A stretch of 64,000 bases of DNA from assembly GCA_016858145.1 (NCBI GenBank), contig JAEHOE010000013.1, positions 744,001-808,000 of the forward strand, read 5' to 3'. The notes under the pieces were generated by a model. That model did not search any database, was not told the origin of the DNA, and worked only from the letters and a program-made list of their open reading frames with translations. A program made the position numbers and the translations under genes. This DNA is from Edaphochlamys debaryana (lineage: Eukaryota; Chlorophyta; Chlorophyceae; Chlamydomonadales). Below are positions 1-12,000 of this stretch, one piece after another; position 1 is the stretch's first letter; each line of letters begins with the position of its first letter.

Positions 1-571
1 CCCCACTGCCCCAGTAGTCGAGGCCAGGCCTGCTTCTTGACATTGTAACCGCGCGACAGCGTCAGGCCACTATGAAGCGTGAGCTGGCCAGCTCTTGCAA
101 AAGCCCTATAAAGCTATCTACAATCCGTCTCTCTATCAGTACCGGTATGCTGCCGTGATGATTCCCCAATCTCCTGCCCCAATGGTCATGGCCAGAATCC
201 TCACAATGCGTACAGGATTGCGTACACGAGCACACACAAACCGACAAGGACACGTAGGTGCTTGGGGGACGAGCCCCCGCCACACTTGCTAACGCACCCT
301 GAAGCCCAAGATCGGCAGGGCCAGTACCGGTACAAGAGTCAACAGCATCTGCCGTACGATAGGTACACAGCAACGCCTTTGGGCAGTTTGGGGCGTGTGG
401 GGGGGGCACAGAAGCCTTATGTCAGACCTGGAACAGTAAGCAGTCATCTATGCGCGCTTGTGGCAACCCACAGAGGCTCACAGGTTTAGAGCTGAACTGC
501 AACCACACAGCCCCGCCCTACCGCCAGTAACACCTTTGTCGTGCCCAGCCCAGTCAGCTTACTCTGCCGCC
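1..571. other. No gene seen; 3' flank of first MYND gene
   Basis: No open frame here shows protein-like composition or a recognisable motif. The stretch lies downstream of the stop of the minus-strand MYND gene and probably holds its 3' UTR. I did not find a minus-strand TGTAA polyadenylation motif close to the stop. Confidence 0.4.
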
Positions 572-3500
572 TTATCGCCCCTTGCCTCCACACAGCGCTT
601 TGTGCCCCGCCTTCCAGTGCGCCGTCTGGCACTCCCGGCAGCAGTAGGACGACTGCATGCAGCCCCGGCAGACCTGCAGCTTGAGCCCCGCCTCGCTGTC
701 TCCCGCCAGGTTGACGCAGGCCGGGTTGGCGCAGGCGGGCAGCAGCGCCCGCGCCTCGGCCTTGAGCACGGCCAGGCGCTCAGCCTCCGCAGCCAGGGCC
801 GCCACAGGCCCACTCTGAGCCGACGCCCCCGCACCGCCCGCTGCTACCAGCTTCGCTCCCTCCAGCTCTACCGCCAGGTAGTGCACCTGGAGACTCAACG
901 CCGGCTCCGTGATCCACAACACGTGAGCCAGGACCCGGAGCGCCTCAGGGTTCCAAGGGAACGTCCCCTCCGCGCCTCCGCCCGCTCCCGAGCTCCCCCC
1001 CAGCCGCTGCACATGCTGCGGGTAGGCCGCGTAAACCCCCAAGCACGCCTTGGCGAGCAGGCTGTTGTACGTTGCGCCCAGGCCTGGCAGGGAGCCGGCG
1101 CGCCAGAAAAGCTCCAGCAGTGCGCCCAGCAGCGGCACGGCCCCGCACTCCTCCACCAGGAAGGGCAGGCACACGGCGGAGGCCAGGCGGTGCGCGGGCC
1201 TCGACTGCGCGGGCCGGCGGACCGCTGCCTTGCCGGGCAGGAGCGAGGCCCCGCCCATGCCCCGCACGCCGCCTCCACCTCCACCACCAGGGCTGGCGCT
1301 CGTGTTGGCGCTCCCCGCCGGCGGCGAGGCCCCCAGGGCGGTCGGCGCCCCAAACCAAGCGGCGGGCCCCAAGGCAGCCAGCACCGCCCACAGGCTGATG
1401 TGGGTCGGGGTGATGAAGCTGTCAGCGCTCGTAAATGCCTCCGGATCTGCCAGCATCTGCCCCGCGGCCTGCCGTAAGAGCCGCATCACCTCCGGCAGCA
1501 GCTGGAGCGCCGCGGAGGAGAGCGCCAGGACTGGGGCGCAGGACGCGGCCGGGTCCACGGGGCCCGCCGGCTCCTCCGAAGCCTGGGCCGAGGGCAGCGC
1601 TTCCAGGCCCATCTCCACCACTTTATTGGCCACGAGGAGCCAGATGCCCCACAGCAAGGCCTCGCCGTCCACGTGGAAAGGCTGCATGAGGGTCGAGACC
1701 GGGGCCTTCCGCAGCAGCTTGGCCAGGGTCGCTGCGAAGGCGGCGGCTTGGCGGGGTGGGCTGTGCGCGGCGAGCATCGCAATGCTCTGGCGCGGCCCCG
1801 GCAGGCTGAACACGTGTCCCACGATGACCACCTCTGGGCCACGTAGGTCCTCGCCGGCCGCCCGAAACAGCGTCTCGAACAGCGGCACCACGCCGCCCTC
1901 CAGCGCCGCCGCCACGCAGGGAGGCAGCCGCGCTTGCGAGAAGAACAGCGGCGGGGCTTGCCCTGCAAGGGCGAGAGGCACAAGGTGACGACGCTTGGCT
2001 ATGGGCACACACCACGGAAGCAATGACAGCTGCGCTCAGCGCGGCAGGTAAAGAGGCATCAACAAGCACACGAGGCGGGTACCACCAAGATCGAAACACA
2101 AGCTGATGGCATGGATACGACACGCAGCCGTTGAGGAAGACGCAAAAGGTCAGACGCCCGAGCCCATGGTCACCGACTCGCCTTTTGCCGGCACGAGGCA
2201 TTGACCCGCGAGGTCGATCGCCGTGGCCAGGGGTTGCATGCCCAGTCTGCATTCCTGCTCGCTCTCCTCCACGGCGACTCCGTGGCGCACGGCCGTGACA
2301 AGCGGCCCCCAGCTCTGCGCCGCCTCGGCAGCCCACACCTGTGATGGCGACCGGAAGTGCGAGGGGCGGTCCGGGCGGCGTTAGTATCGAGGGTAGAAGA
2401 CACAGATCCTGCTGGACCACGCATGGTTACGCACGCGCAGGTGGGCATCATCGACAGGGGGCGGAGGTTTGACGCACCATACCTCCACAACAGTGAGGCC
2501 ACGCAGAGGAGGCCTACCCAAGAAGAAGCTTGACCCGCCTGTAAGACCCTGGCAATGCGCACCTGAGGCCACCGCATGGCGAGGTCCTGCAGGGCCATCG
2601 CCGAGTGCAGTGCCATGGTCCCGCCGAGCTGGCAAGGCAGTAGCAGGCGGCACTCCAGCGTCTCCGCGCGCCTGCCGTTGCCCCAGCCCAGGTCCACACG
2701 CAACACGCGGCCCGGCCCCGGGGTCACCGCCCCACGAGCACCAGCCCGAATGGTCGCGCTCGCGAGCCGCAACATCCGCGTCAGCAGGCGGAGGGCGGCG
2801 CGGGGGGGAACGGAGGGCTGGGGTTGGCGCTGGTCGAATGAGAGCCTCGAGAGCCAAAGCAGCATGGTGGCTCCGTTCAGCGCCGGCAGCGGCTCGGAGC
2901 GGTCACGCGGCTCTTCCAAGAGCGGGTTCCGCGGCAGGCCGCAGGGGCCCCCGTCCGCTTTCGCCAGCGCCGCCGTGCCCAGCACCAGCACGGCATGGCA
3001 GGAGCAGGGCCCCAGGACTTCTGTCACGATTGCGTCTGGGTTCTCGAGCTTCAGCAGTTGGGCTGGCCTGGCGACGGTGAGGGCCACGGAGAGCCACATC
3101 AGGCCACTTGTCTGTACGGCCGCCAGCCCAAAGGCATCCACCGGAGGCGGCGGCGGCGGTTGGGGGCCGTTGGGAAACACGGTCGCCCGCATCAGCAGTT
3201 GGCTCACGTGATCGAACACGCGGCTTTCCCGCAGAGCAGAGACAAGTGACTTCGCCAGGGCGTTATCCTGTCGTGCAACGATGAGGAGGCATAGCGCCTC
3301 GAGCAGCTGCAGGGCTGCTATGGCCTGCAGAACGGCGTTGGCGCGGAGGCGGACCCCGCTGGAGGCCGCTGCGCCAGCAGACGGCCCCGCCCCCGGGCCT
3401 GCCTGGCCCGGCAACGCCACGCCCGATGCCGCTTGCCGGGCGGCGGCGTGCAGGACCTGGGTCTTGAACAGGGCGGACGCCAGCGCGCAGGCCGCCTCCC

Positions 3501-3903
3501 GCGCAACCGTCGTCGCTTGCGCGGTGCACGCAGCCTTTAGCAGGCCCGCAACTAGGCCCACCGTCAGTAATCCCAAGTCGTGCAGCTGTTGCTCTCGCGG
3601 GTCGCTACTGCCCGTGGCCGCCTTGCGCAGCGCCCAGCCGACCAGGGAAACGATGCTGGCCGCGAAGCCGCCACGCGCTTGCAGCTCCTCGAGCACAGCG
3701 ACAGCATGTACATCACCTCCTCTGACGTAATCTCTAATCTCCTCTACAGCGTCGCGAAGCTCGACAAGCTTTGGTGTGCTGAGTGCCGGAAGCTTGCGGC
3801 CCACCAGCCTCTCTGCAGCCTCTGGTACCTCTCTCAGCACCTTATCCACGTGCTTCGGCAGCTGTGAGCGGATTGCAGGTGGCCCCGCTCGCCGGGGTGG
3901 CAT
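572..3903 (-). CDS. MYND-type zinc finger protein, paralog 1
   Basis: Three exons are inferred: 3903-2563, about 2338-2174 and 1962-572. The first donor follows a Pro-Gln codon pair, and the last acceptor is a ccttgcag site conserved in paralog 2. The protein starts MPPRRAGPPAIRSQLPK. Most of it is an Ala/Leu-rich, probably alpha-solenoid region of unknown function. It ends in a MYND zinc finger with the Cys/His series CANPAC, CRGC, YCCREC, HWKAGH and a final C close to the C-terminus. MYND fingers usually bind short proline-rich peptides in partner proteins; no catalytic domain is visible. The gene is a tandem duplicate of the next gene (5.3-8.6 kb), with near-identical blocks around the N-terminus and before the finger. 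A third copy lies at 43.8-46.9 kb. The start was chosen because the same ATG context is conserved in paralog 2. The specific function is unknown. Confidence 0.8.
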
Positions 3904-4461
3904 CCTGCTCCTGATGCCGCGCTATCGTGCAGCTAGATGCTTTGCGGAGGCCCTTGTATTTAGGGTTGAGGTAGTCCTCAGGGTCAAGACTGAAGTCGAG
4001 GTCGAGGTTGAGGTGCCATCGTGCCATCCCGCTCTCCCCTGCTGGACTCATCCCTTCTGCCCCTCCCCCGGTTCTACGATGCACGGCCCCTGCGAGCACA
4101 GACCCTCCCCCGGTTCGCACTGCACACGCACCGCACCCATACCGTTAGCGACACCACAGGGTGACTCGACGCTGAGCTTACTTGAATCACAGGTGGGCCG
4201 CCTGCGCGCACAGCACCGGGGGCCTCGACACCAGGAGCCAGGAAGTACCATTTGCGCGGATGCCCTTGGGAGTGTGCCCCTGCGATGCACGTTGCTGGCA
4301 CCCTGCCTTCAGTCCACCGGCATCGCCTTGCATCCCCAATACAAGTACTGCTACCTCCGGCTCAGCTCTACACCATCAACGAAAGCAACAGCATGCCGGT
4401 CACTGTAGCACATCCATGCACCAGCATCCCCGCTCAACGCCGTGCGACCGCTCTCTGCAGT

Positions 4462-4467
4462 GCTAGA
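4462..4467. repeat. Left GCTAGA duplication flanking the MITE-like element
   Basis: The same hexamer occurs directly after the right end at 4678-4683. It is read as a target-site duplication. Confidence 0.45.
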
Positions 4468-4677
4468 ACAGGGGGGGGGTAGGGACAAAAGTTTCGCACC
4501 CCATGCCGCAAAAGTTCCGGACCCCCCTGACCCACCCACCCACCCTGAACTTTGGGGGCCCAGATCTTTGCAATAAAAGCCTCGATTTTAATTCTGAAAG
4601 CGGATTCAGGCTCCTTTGGCCAAGCGCTTTCCAAAGGAGGCATGGGGTACTTTTACATCATTCCTACCCCCCCCCTG
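4468..4677. mobile_element. Small MITE-like element with poly-G terminal inverted repeats
   Basis: The left end reads ACA, nine G, TAGGG. The right end, read on the minus strand, is CA, nine G, TAGG. A second matching block, ACCCCATG, lies about 15 bp further in at both ends, so the ends form imperfect terminal inverted repeats. The flanks carry GCTAGA at 4462-4467 and again at 4678-4683, consistent with a target-site duplication. At about 210 bp with no open frame it would be non-autonomous. CAGGG-type ends and a 6-8 bp duplication would suit a hAT-like element, but the superfamily cannot be settled from one copy. Confidence 0.55.
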
Positions 4678-5215
4678 GCTAGATAGCCTCGCTGCTTGTG
4701 CACTGCATGGAGGTTATGAGCCACGTCCAGGTAGCCATGTCCACGTCCAGCTATCCGTCCTCGACTCAACCCCTCCCCTTCCAGGCGCTTTCTGATCCTC
4801 CCGGAATCAATCACAGTCGACGAGACTAAGGTGCTCTTGAAATGAGCTCCTGCCACGTCCCCTAACGCTCTCTAGACCAGAGCCCAGGGCCCACAGGCCG
4901 GCAAGAGTGCTATCAATGCTCCCCAGAGCAGTTACACTCAACCACAATCAGCCTTCCTGCTTTCGCCAGGCCCGCAGGACACTGTTCCCAGCAACCTGTA
5001 GTTGGTTGCCTGGCATAAAAACCTTTGTCACCTATCTCTCGCGTCAGTACAGTAACCGAGCGTCAATGCGAGTCCGGAAGCGGAGGTGCCCACCCTGCCA
5101 GGAGACAAGTGCAGTAAGCTTCACAGCCACAACCTCTAACGCATACGGGAGCACGCAAAACCGCAAGCGAAACACGCCTATAAAGATGCACATGATTACC
5201 TCAAAACTGAGGACG

Positions 5216-5220
5216 TTACA
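5216..5220 (-). terminator. TGTAA polyadenylation signal of MYND paralog 2
   Basis: On the minus strand TGTAA, the usual green-algal polyadenylation motif, lies about 50 bases after the stop codon of the gene at 5.3-8.6 kb. Confidence 0.45.
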
Positions 5221-5271
5221 GCCATCACGCGTGCAGCCCATCGTTATCGTCAAGAGGGCTACCGCACACCG

Positions 5272-8200
5272 TTACCCGCCCTTGCCTCCACACACCGCCT
5301 TGTGCCCCGCCTTCCAGTGCGCTGCCTGGCACTCGCCGCTGCAGTACGAAACGGACTTGCAGCCCGAGCACCGCAGCAGCTTGAGCCCCGCCTCGCTGTC
5401 GCCCGCCAGGTTGACGCAGGCGGAGTTGGCGCAGGCGGCCAGCAGCGCCCGCGCCTCGGCCTTGAGCGCGGCCAGGCGCTCAGCCTCCGCCGTCAGGGCC
5501 GCCACAGGCTCACTCTGAGCCGACGCCCCCGCTCCGCTCCCCGCCTCCAGCTTCGCCGCCAGAGAAAGCACCTCCCGGCTCAGTACCCGCTCCGTGCCCT
5601 TAAGCATACCCGCCAACGCACGCAGCGCCACAGGCTGCCAAGAGACCGTCCCCTCCGCGCTTACGCCCGTTCCCGAGCCTCCGCCAGCCCTCTGCACATG
5701 CTGCGGGTAGGTCGCGTGAATCCCCACGCAGGCCTTGGCGAGCAGGCTGTTGCCCTCGGCACCCAGGCTGGGCACGCCTGGGAAAGTGCCGAGGCGCCAG
5801 GCGAGGTTCAGCAGTGAGCCCAGCAGCGGCACCGCCCCGCACTCCTCCACCAGGAAGGGCAGGCACACGGCGGAGGCTAGGCGGTGCGCGGGCCTCGACT
5901 GCCCCGCCCAGCGGACCGCCGGCTTGCCGGGCAGGAGCGAGGCCCCGCCCATGCCCCGCACGCCACTTCCCCCGCCGAGGCTTGAGGGTGCTGCGGCGGC
6001 GGGCCCCAACGCAGACACCAGCGCCCTCAGGGTGATGCAGATTGGGGTGATGTGGGTCGGGGTGATCAAGTACTCCTTCGCGCCCAGCAAGGCCTCCCAT
6101 TGCGCCAGCATGATGGCCGTGGTCTGCTGAGTCAGCCGCATCACCTCCGGCAGCAGCTGGAGCGCCGCGGAGGAGAGCGCCAGGACAGGGGCGCAGGACG
6201 CGGCCGGGTCCACGGGCCCTGCGGGCTCCTCCGAAGCCTGGGCCCAGTCCAGAGCTGCTAGGCTCAGGTCCAGGATCCCCATGGCCGCCTGGAGTACCGG
6301 AAAGGTGCTGTGGCTTTGGCCCTCATCCACGGACAGCGACTGCAGCAGGGCCGGCGCACGCGTCCTCCGCAGCAGCTTTGCCAGAGTCGCTGCGAAGGCG
6401 GCGGCTTGGCGGGGTGGGCTGTGGGCGGCCAGTGACGCTATGCACTGGCGGGGCTCGGGCCGGCTGAACACGTTTCCCACGATGGCCGCCTCTGGGCTTG
6501 ACGGGTCCTCGCCGGCCACTCGGAGCAGCGTCTCGAACAGCGGCACCACGCCGCCCTCCAGCGCCGCCGCCACGCAGGGAGGCAGCTGGGCAGGCGAGAA
6601 GAACAGCGGCGGGGCTTGCCCTGCAAGGACGAGGCACAGGGGTGGAGACTTGGCTGTGGACAGACACTTGCAAGCGGGTAGGAATGACTCTTAACCGCTT
6701 GAGAGGGGCATCGGCACGAGTGCACAGGAACCATAACACAGCCTCATGTTTGTCTTTGACAATGTCAGGAGCGGATGGCACCTCCTTACCATCTGCCGGC
6801 AACAGGCCTTGCCTTGCGAGGTCGAGTGCCGCTGCCAGGAAAGTTGGGCCCGTGTTGCGGTCAACCTCATCGTCCGCTACAGCCATTGCGTGGCGCACGG
6901 CCGTGACGAGGGGCCCCCAGGTCTGCGCCGCCTCGGCAGCCCACGCCTGCAGAGGCAACCGGCCATGCAATAGCGGGAGCCGCGTTCTGTCAGACAGGGC
7001 GTGAGTTTCTTGTGGCCGTAGCACCCCACAGCACCCGACAGGCAAGCCTCTGGCAACCAGGAGGCAGAGCGGAGCTGTTGTCGCAGTTTGCAGGCTGCAA
7101 GCCCACACATCCTTGCATCTGGCACAGCGGTCACTGACGAGGGCATACAAGAAGCCCACACAGACTCCCACAGACCCCTGGCGAGCCGCACCTGCGGCGT
7201 CCGCAGCGCCAGCTCCTGCTGAGTCATTGCAGCGTGCATGGTCAGCCCCCCAACGAGCTGGCCGGGGAGCAGCATGCGGTACTCCTGCGTCTCCGCGCGC
7301 CTGCCGCCTGCCCACGACACGTCCACACGCATCTCGCCGCCGGGCCCACGGGTCACCGCCCCAGGGGTCGCGGTCGCGACGTATGACGCGCTCGCGAGCC
7401 GCATCACGCGCGTCAGCAGGCGGAGCGCGGCGCGGGCGGGAACGGAGGGCTGGGGCTGGCGCTGGTCGTATGCCAGCCGCGTAAGCAGCATCAGGATTGG
7501 GGACCTGTCCAGCGTTGGCAGTGCGTGGGAGCCCTCCTCCGGCGCCGCTATGAGCGGGGGCACCCCCAGGCCCCAGGCTCCTCCGTCCGCTTTCGCCAGC
7601 GCCGCCGTGCCCAGCACCAGCACCGCCTGGCGCGAGCAGGGGCCCAGGACCTCCTCCACGACAGCCTCCAGGTTCCCGACCTGTCCCTGGATGACTGACT
7701 CGGCGTCGCTCAGGGCCTGGCAGAGGCTCACCAGGCCTTCTGCCTGCACACCCGCCAGCTCGACGGCCTCGGCGGGGGGCCTGCAGCCGGCCGGTCGCGG
7801 CCCAGGGTGGACCCGAAACATCGCCAGGCGGACCACCACTTGGCTTGCGTGGTCCAACACGTGGCTGCCCCGCAGCGCGTGGAGTAGGGACGTGGCCAGG
7901 GCCTCGTCTTCGTAGGTCTCGATCAGGTCGCAGAGCGCCCTCACCAGCTGCAGGGCCGTCACTGCCTGCTGGCCCACGCGGAGCCGGAGGCGCATATCGC
8001 TGGCCTCTGCGGCCCTTGCAGCCGCGCCAGCGGACGGCGCCCCCACAGGACCTGTGTGGCGCAGCGCCTCCACGCCCGATGCCGCTTGCCGGGCGGCGGC
8101 GTGCAGGACCTGGGTCTTGAACAGGGCGGACGCCAGCGCGCAGGCCGCCTCCCGCGCAACCGTCGTCGCTTGCGCGGTGCGCGCAGCCTTTAGCAGGCCC

Positions 8201-8571
8201 GCCACCACGTCCAACGTCAACGTCCCAAGTTGGTGCAGCTGTTGCTCGCGGGCGTCGCTACTGCCCGTGGCCGCCTTGCGCAGGGCGCATCCGACCAGGG
8301 AAACCATGCCGGCCGCGATGCTGCCACGCGCTTGCAGCTCCTCGAGCACAGCGACCGCATGTATATCATCTGCCTGTACGTAATCGGTGATCTCGTCTAC
8401 AGCGTCGCGAAGCTCGCGGAGCTTTGGTGCGCTGAGTGATGGCAGCTTGCGGCCCACCAGCCTCTCCGCAGCCTCTGGCAGCTGCTTAAGAGCTCTGAGC
8501 ATGTCCTTTGGCAGCTGTGAGAGATTTGCAGGCGGCCCACTGCCCGCACGGGCCGCTCGCCGGGGTGGCAT
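5272..8571 (-). CDS. MYND-type zinc finger protein, paralog 2
   Basis: Three exons are inferred: 8571-7192, 6946-6790 and 6620-5272, at the same relative places as in paralog 1. The donors are GTGCGG and GTAAGG. The protein starts MPPRRAARAGSGPPAN. It shares long stretches with paralog 1, for example a PEAAERLVGRKLP block near residue 35 and the alanine-rich TTVAREAACALASALFKTQ block. The C-terminal MYND finger has CANSAC, CSGC, YCSGEC, HWKAGH and a final C. The middle of the protein is helical and unassigned. The ATG context, including the upstream GGGGTGG, matches paralog 1. The finger probably mediates protein interaction; the target is unknown. Tandem, same-strand placement and conserved introns indicate duplication of the whole gene. 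Confidence 0.8.
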
Positions 8572-9004
8572 CCTGCCGCCGATGCCCCGCTATTGTGCTA
8601 CGTATCGCGGACTCTCGTTAATCTCCGCGTTGAGATAGTTGTTTAGGATCCTGGCTGCAGAGAGTCGCTTTGGGGCCACAACTACCCTCATCCCGCCAAA
8701 ACACACCCTTCCGCCCCCACGCGCCGTCCCTCCACACTCCATACTCATCCCACCACCACCACCCCACCCCCAGTCTCACTCGGGCTGCCGGCCCGCCACC
8801 CTAGCAACGCCCGGCCATACCGTATGACCCATGTGAAGCCCCAACGCCGTACCGATAGTACTTGTGCCATCCTGCGCTCCCATATGCCATCTCCGCCTGG
8901 CCTTCACAACCACCACAACGCTACCTTGGCACCTCGGCTGCCTCCTGCCTGCTTGGCATCCTTGCCCCCAACGCTCATCAAAACCAGACCAGTTCACAAG
9001 AGAC
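8572..9004. other. Spacer between MYND paralog 2 and the Kelch-like gene
   Basis: This pyrimidine-rich spacer contains the promoter region of MYND paralog 2 and the 3' flank of the Kelch-like gene. No gene or clear motif was found. Confidence 0.4.
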
Positions 9005-12000
9005 TCAGCTCGCGAGCCCCTGAGCGCGCTTTGCCTGCTCCTCCTGCTCTTGTCGCCACTCAGCGTACCGCCGCGCGAGGGAAGAGCATGCCGCAGCATC
9101 AGCATCACCGCTGCCCTTACCGGGGGCGGGCGCGCATGCTGGCTTCTGCTGTGCTGCCTGCAGGCGGCGGGAATCCAAGGACACGTGAGTAGCACTGCAA
9201 CACCGAGTCCAGCACTCCAGCTGCAAGTGCACCTTTATCACACATAGGCCCTGGCGCCGCCCTAGTAGTTCAACCCCAACCTCCATGCTGTTGCCCCAGG
9301 CAAAACCCGGTCCGGCCACCACGTAGCCCCCTCGCTAGTTACCTTGCGCGCCCGCTCAAGGCGGCTCCAGTCCAGCTTCCCAGGCGTACGGAACTCCGGG
9401 GGCAGCTGCAGCAGCTGGGCGGGCGGCAGGGCGGCCAGCTTGCTGTACAGCTCGTCCACCACGGCTGGGGGCAGCGATGCCGGCGATTCGGTTCCGCAGG
9501 ACGGAGAAGCGGCAGAGGTTTGGTGGCAGCGCTCAGCGTCCCCGCTCGCCTGGCCCGGAACGGCCGCCGCGCCCGTCAGACCAAACACCTGCGTTGGACA
9601 TACCGATCGTAGCTTGTTAGCAATGTGCTTGCAGGGCTCAGATTGCAGGGCTCAGATTGCTCAGATCAGAGATAAGGCCTCTCAGTGCGCCCCATCCTTC
9701 CTGCGATCACCAGCAGACCACCACGCACGCCCTCTTTGCTACCTGCAGCACCGCCAGCGCGCCGGCGGCGCGTGTCCGCCTGCGCAGCGAGTCCAGCAGG
9801 AAGGCCCTCAGACCCTGCGCCAGGGACTCATCCGCGCCCGCGCCCGCGCCGTCTCCGTCCGCCCCCTTGGCCCGCTTGGCAGGCGGGGCGTCGCCGCCAA
9901 AGGCCGAGGCCAGTGCCTGTGCGTGGCAGCGCCGCCGCCGCTCCTCACGCCGCTGCTCTGCCTCCAGGTCCTGCGGGGGTGGAAGAACACGCGGCAAGGG
10001 GCTACGTGTTGCCTTGGGCGTGGCCGCTGCGCCGGATGCTGAGGAGTACGAGCACGCAGGGGAGCAGAGTGGGGCGGGGCCAAGGCACTCCTGTGGCTGC
10101 CGCAGACCTCGACACCACCCTGGCATCAAACGCGTCACCTGGACCTCAGCGCTCAGGGTGCAAGCCTCTCAATACCCGGAGACCCTACCACACTCCTGTC
10201 ACCGCTGCCCACCCGCTGCCCACCCACCTGCAGCTGCGACAGCAGCAGGGCCAGCTGTGGAAGCGTGGCTCCGTCTCGGGGTGCGGCCGGCAGCGCCAGG
10301 CGGCGGTCCCACCAGCGCATCGCCTGCAGCAGCAGCGGCCGCTCCAGGCCAAACCTGCGGGGGCCGGCACACGGTTTACGCACGATCTTTGTTGTACGTG
10401 TATGATGCGTACATGCTGAGCATGGCAATCCGATAGTCGTACAGGGTCAGTGAGAACAGTGGCACAGACGGAAGCCTTTTCCGTGCCACCCGACTCGCCT
10501 GCATGCAAAGACGGCCACCTGGCGGGCGGCCGCGGGCTCTCCCGGCGTCTGCGCCAGCTGCGCCGCCGCCACCTCCTCGCACGCCCGCCGCAGCGCCGCG
10601 CGGGGGCAGAAGCGACCGCCGGCGGTGCAGCCAGCGCCTCCCTCGGCATCGCCGGACCATGCAGCGCCCATGACCTCCTCCAGGTTGGCCAGCGTAATCT
10701 CGCCCGAGGCCGCAGCCCTGCAGGTAGGGGGACGGGGGCACAAGGAAAGAACAGCGGAAGTCGAGACGTCGTCAGACACCAATCGGTGAGACGCAATCAA
10801 CCACGTGGGTAACGGCCACTGACACTCGTCGCATGGCCGCACACGTGCCCTGAATCCCCCCCTGCAGGCGCGCACCTCGCCAGCCGCTTCCGCCACTGCT
10901 CCGCAAGCGCCCGCAGCGCCCTGGCCCCGGTCGCTCCCACACTGACAGACGCCTCAGACCCTGGGCCCACGCGCAGAGCAGCGTCCCCGCCGCCGGCCTC
11001 CGATGTGGGCCGGGGCGCCGGCGGCGCACCGGCGTCCTCCGCTCGCCGCACCTCCTCCGCCAGGCCCAGGGCCGCGGGCAGCTGCGGCAGCGGCAGGGCG
11101 GCACCGCGGCGAGCCACGCAGCGGACGCACTCGCGCTGGAGGCTGGGCATCTCCCACAGCCGGCCCAGGCTGTGGGCGGAGGTGGGATGGGGCAGGACAA
11201 GGAATGACCGAGAGATCTTGGCTCAGCTGCATATGGCCTCAGGCACTGCTCAGTACACCTCACGTCCCGGCCACTCCTAAGCTGAAAGCCGAACTACCGA
11301 TAAGCCTCGACCCGCTCGGCTCCCGCCCACGATAGCCCCTACCCCACCCCCGCTCACTCGTGCAGCTGCGCCACGAAGCGCACGTCCCAGTCCGGCCGCA
11401 CGGCGGTGCGCCCCGCCACCCAGGCAGCGGCCGCCGCCACCGCCAGCGGCTCGTGGCCCGGCACCGTCATGCCGCGGGAGGGGCCGCCGCCGCAGCCGCC
11501 ACCACCGCTGTCGCCGTCGGCCTCCTGCTCCTCGAGCGTCTCCAGGAAGCACCTGCGCGGGTTGGCAAGCGAGAAACAAAATACACGTCACCAGATTTAC
11601 TCTTGATCAAGTGCTGTCAAAAGGCTGGTTAATACAGCAACCGCAGCAGCCTGCGGCGCTCACAGGCGCCTTGCAGCTAGCACCTGGCACTTTGCGCATC
11701 ACGGCACAAGTCCCTGCAGGCGAGCCTCCCCGCTCACTCGTCGAACAGCCCTCCCCGGGAATAGAGCGCCAGGGCCGCCGCCAGCGCCACCGCACACGTG
11801 GCCGAGGGGCGGTCTGGGTCGGGGTCGGGGTGGGCGAAGCGCGCCTCGAGCGGCGCCACGCGCCTCAGCCGCTCCGCAAGCACGCGGCGGCAGCGGGCGG
11901 CCGCCAGGTCGTCGGGGTGTGGCTGGTGCTGCGCCGCGGCGGCAGCTCCGGGCTTGACGGGAGGCACCTGCAGCCCAGGGCGCCCGGCATGCGTCATCCA

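Larger units (their letters stand above)
3904..5271. other. Spacer between the two tandem MYND genes
   Basis: This spacer is the upstream region of MYND paralog 1 and the 3' flank of MYND paralog 2. It contains the MITE-like element described separately at 4468-4677 and a minus-strand TGTAA motif at 5216-5220. No additional gene is supported. Confidence 0.5.

Noticed and set aside
1050..1988. Long plus-strand frames over the MYND genes.
   Set aside because: They are Arg/Ala/Pro/Ser-rich antisense readings of GC-rich coding sequence. The minus strand has the MYND motifs and consistent introns.
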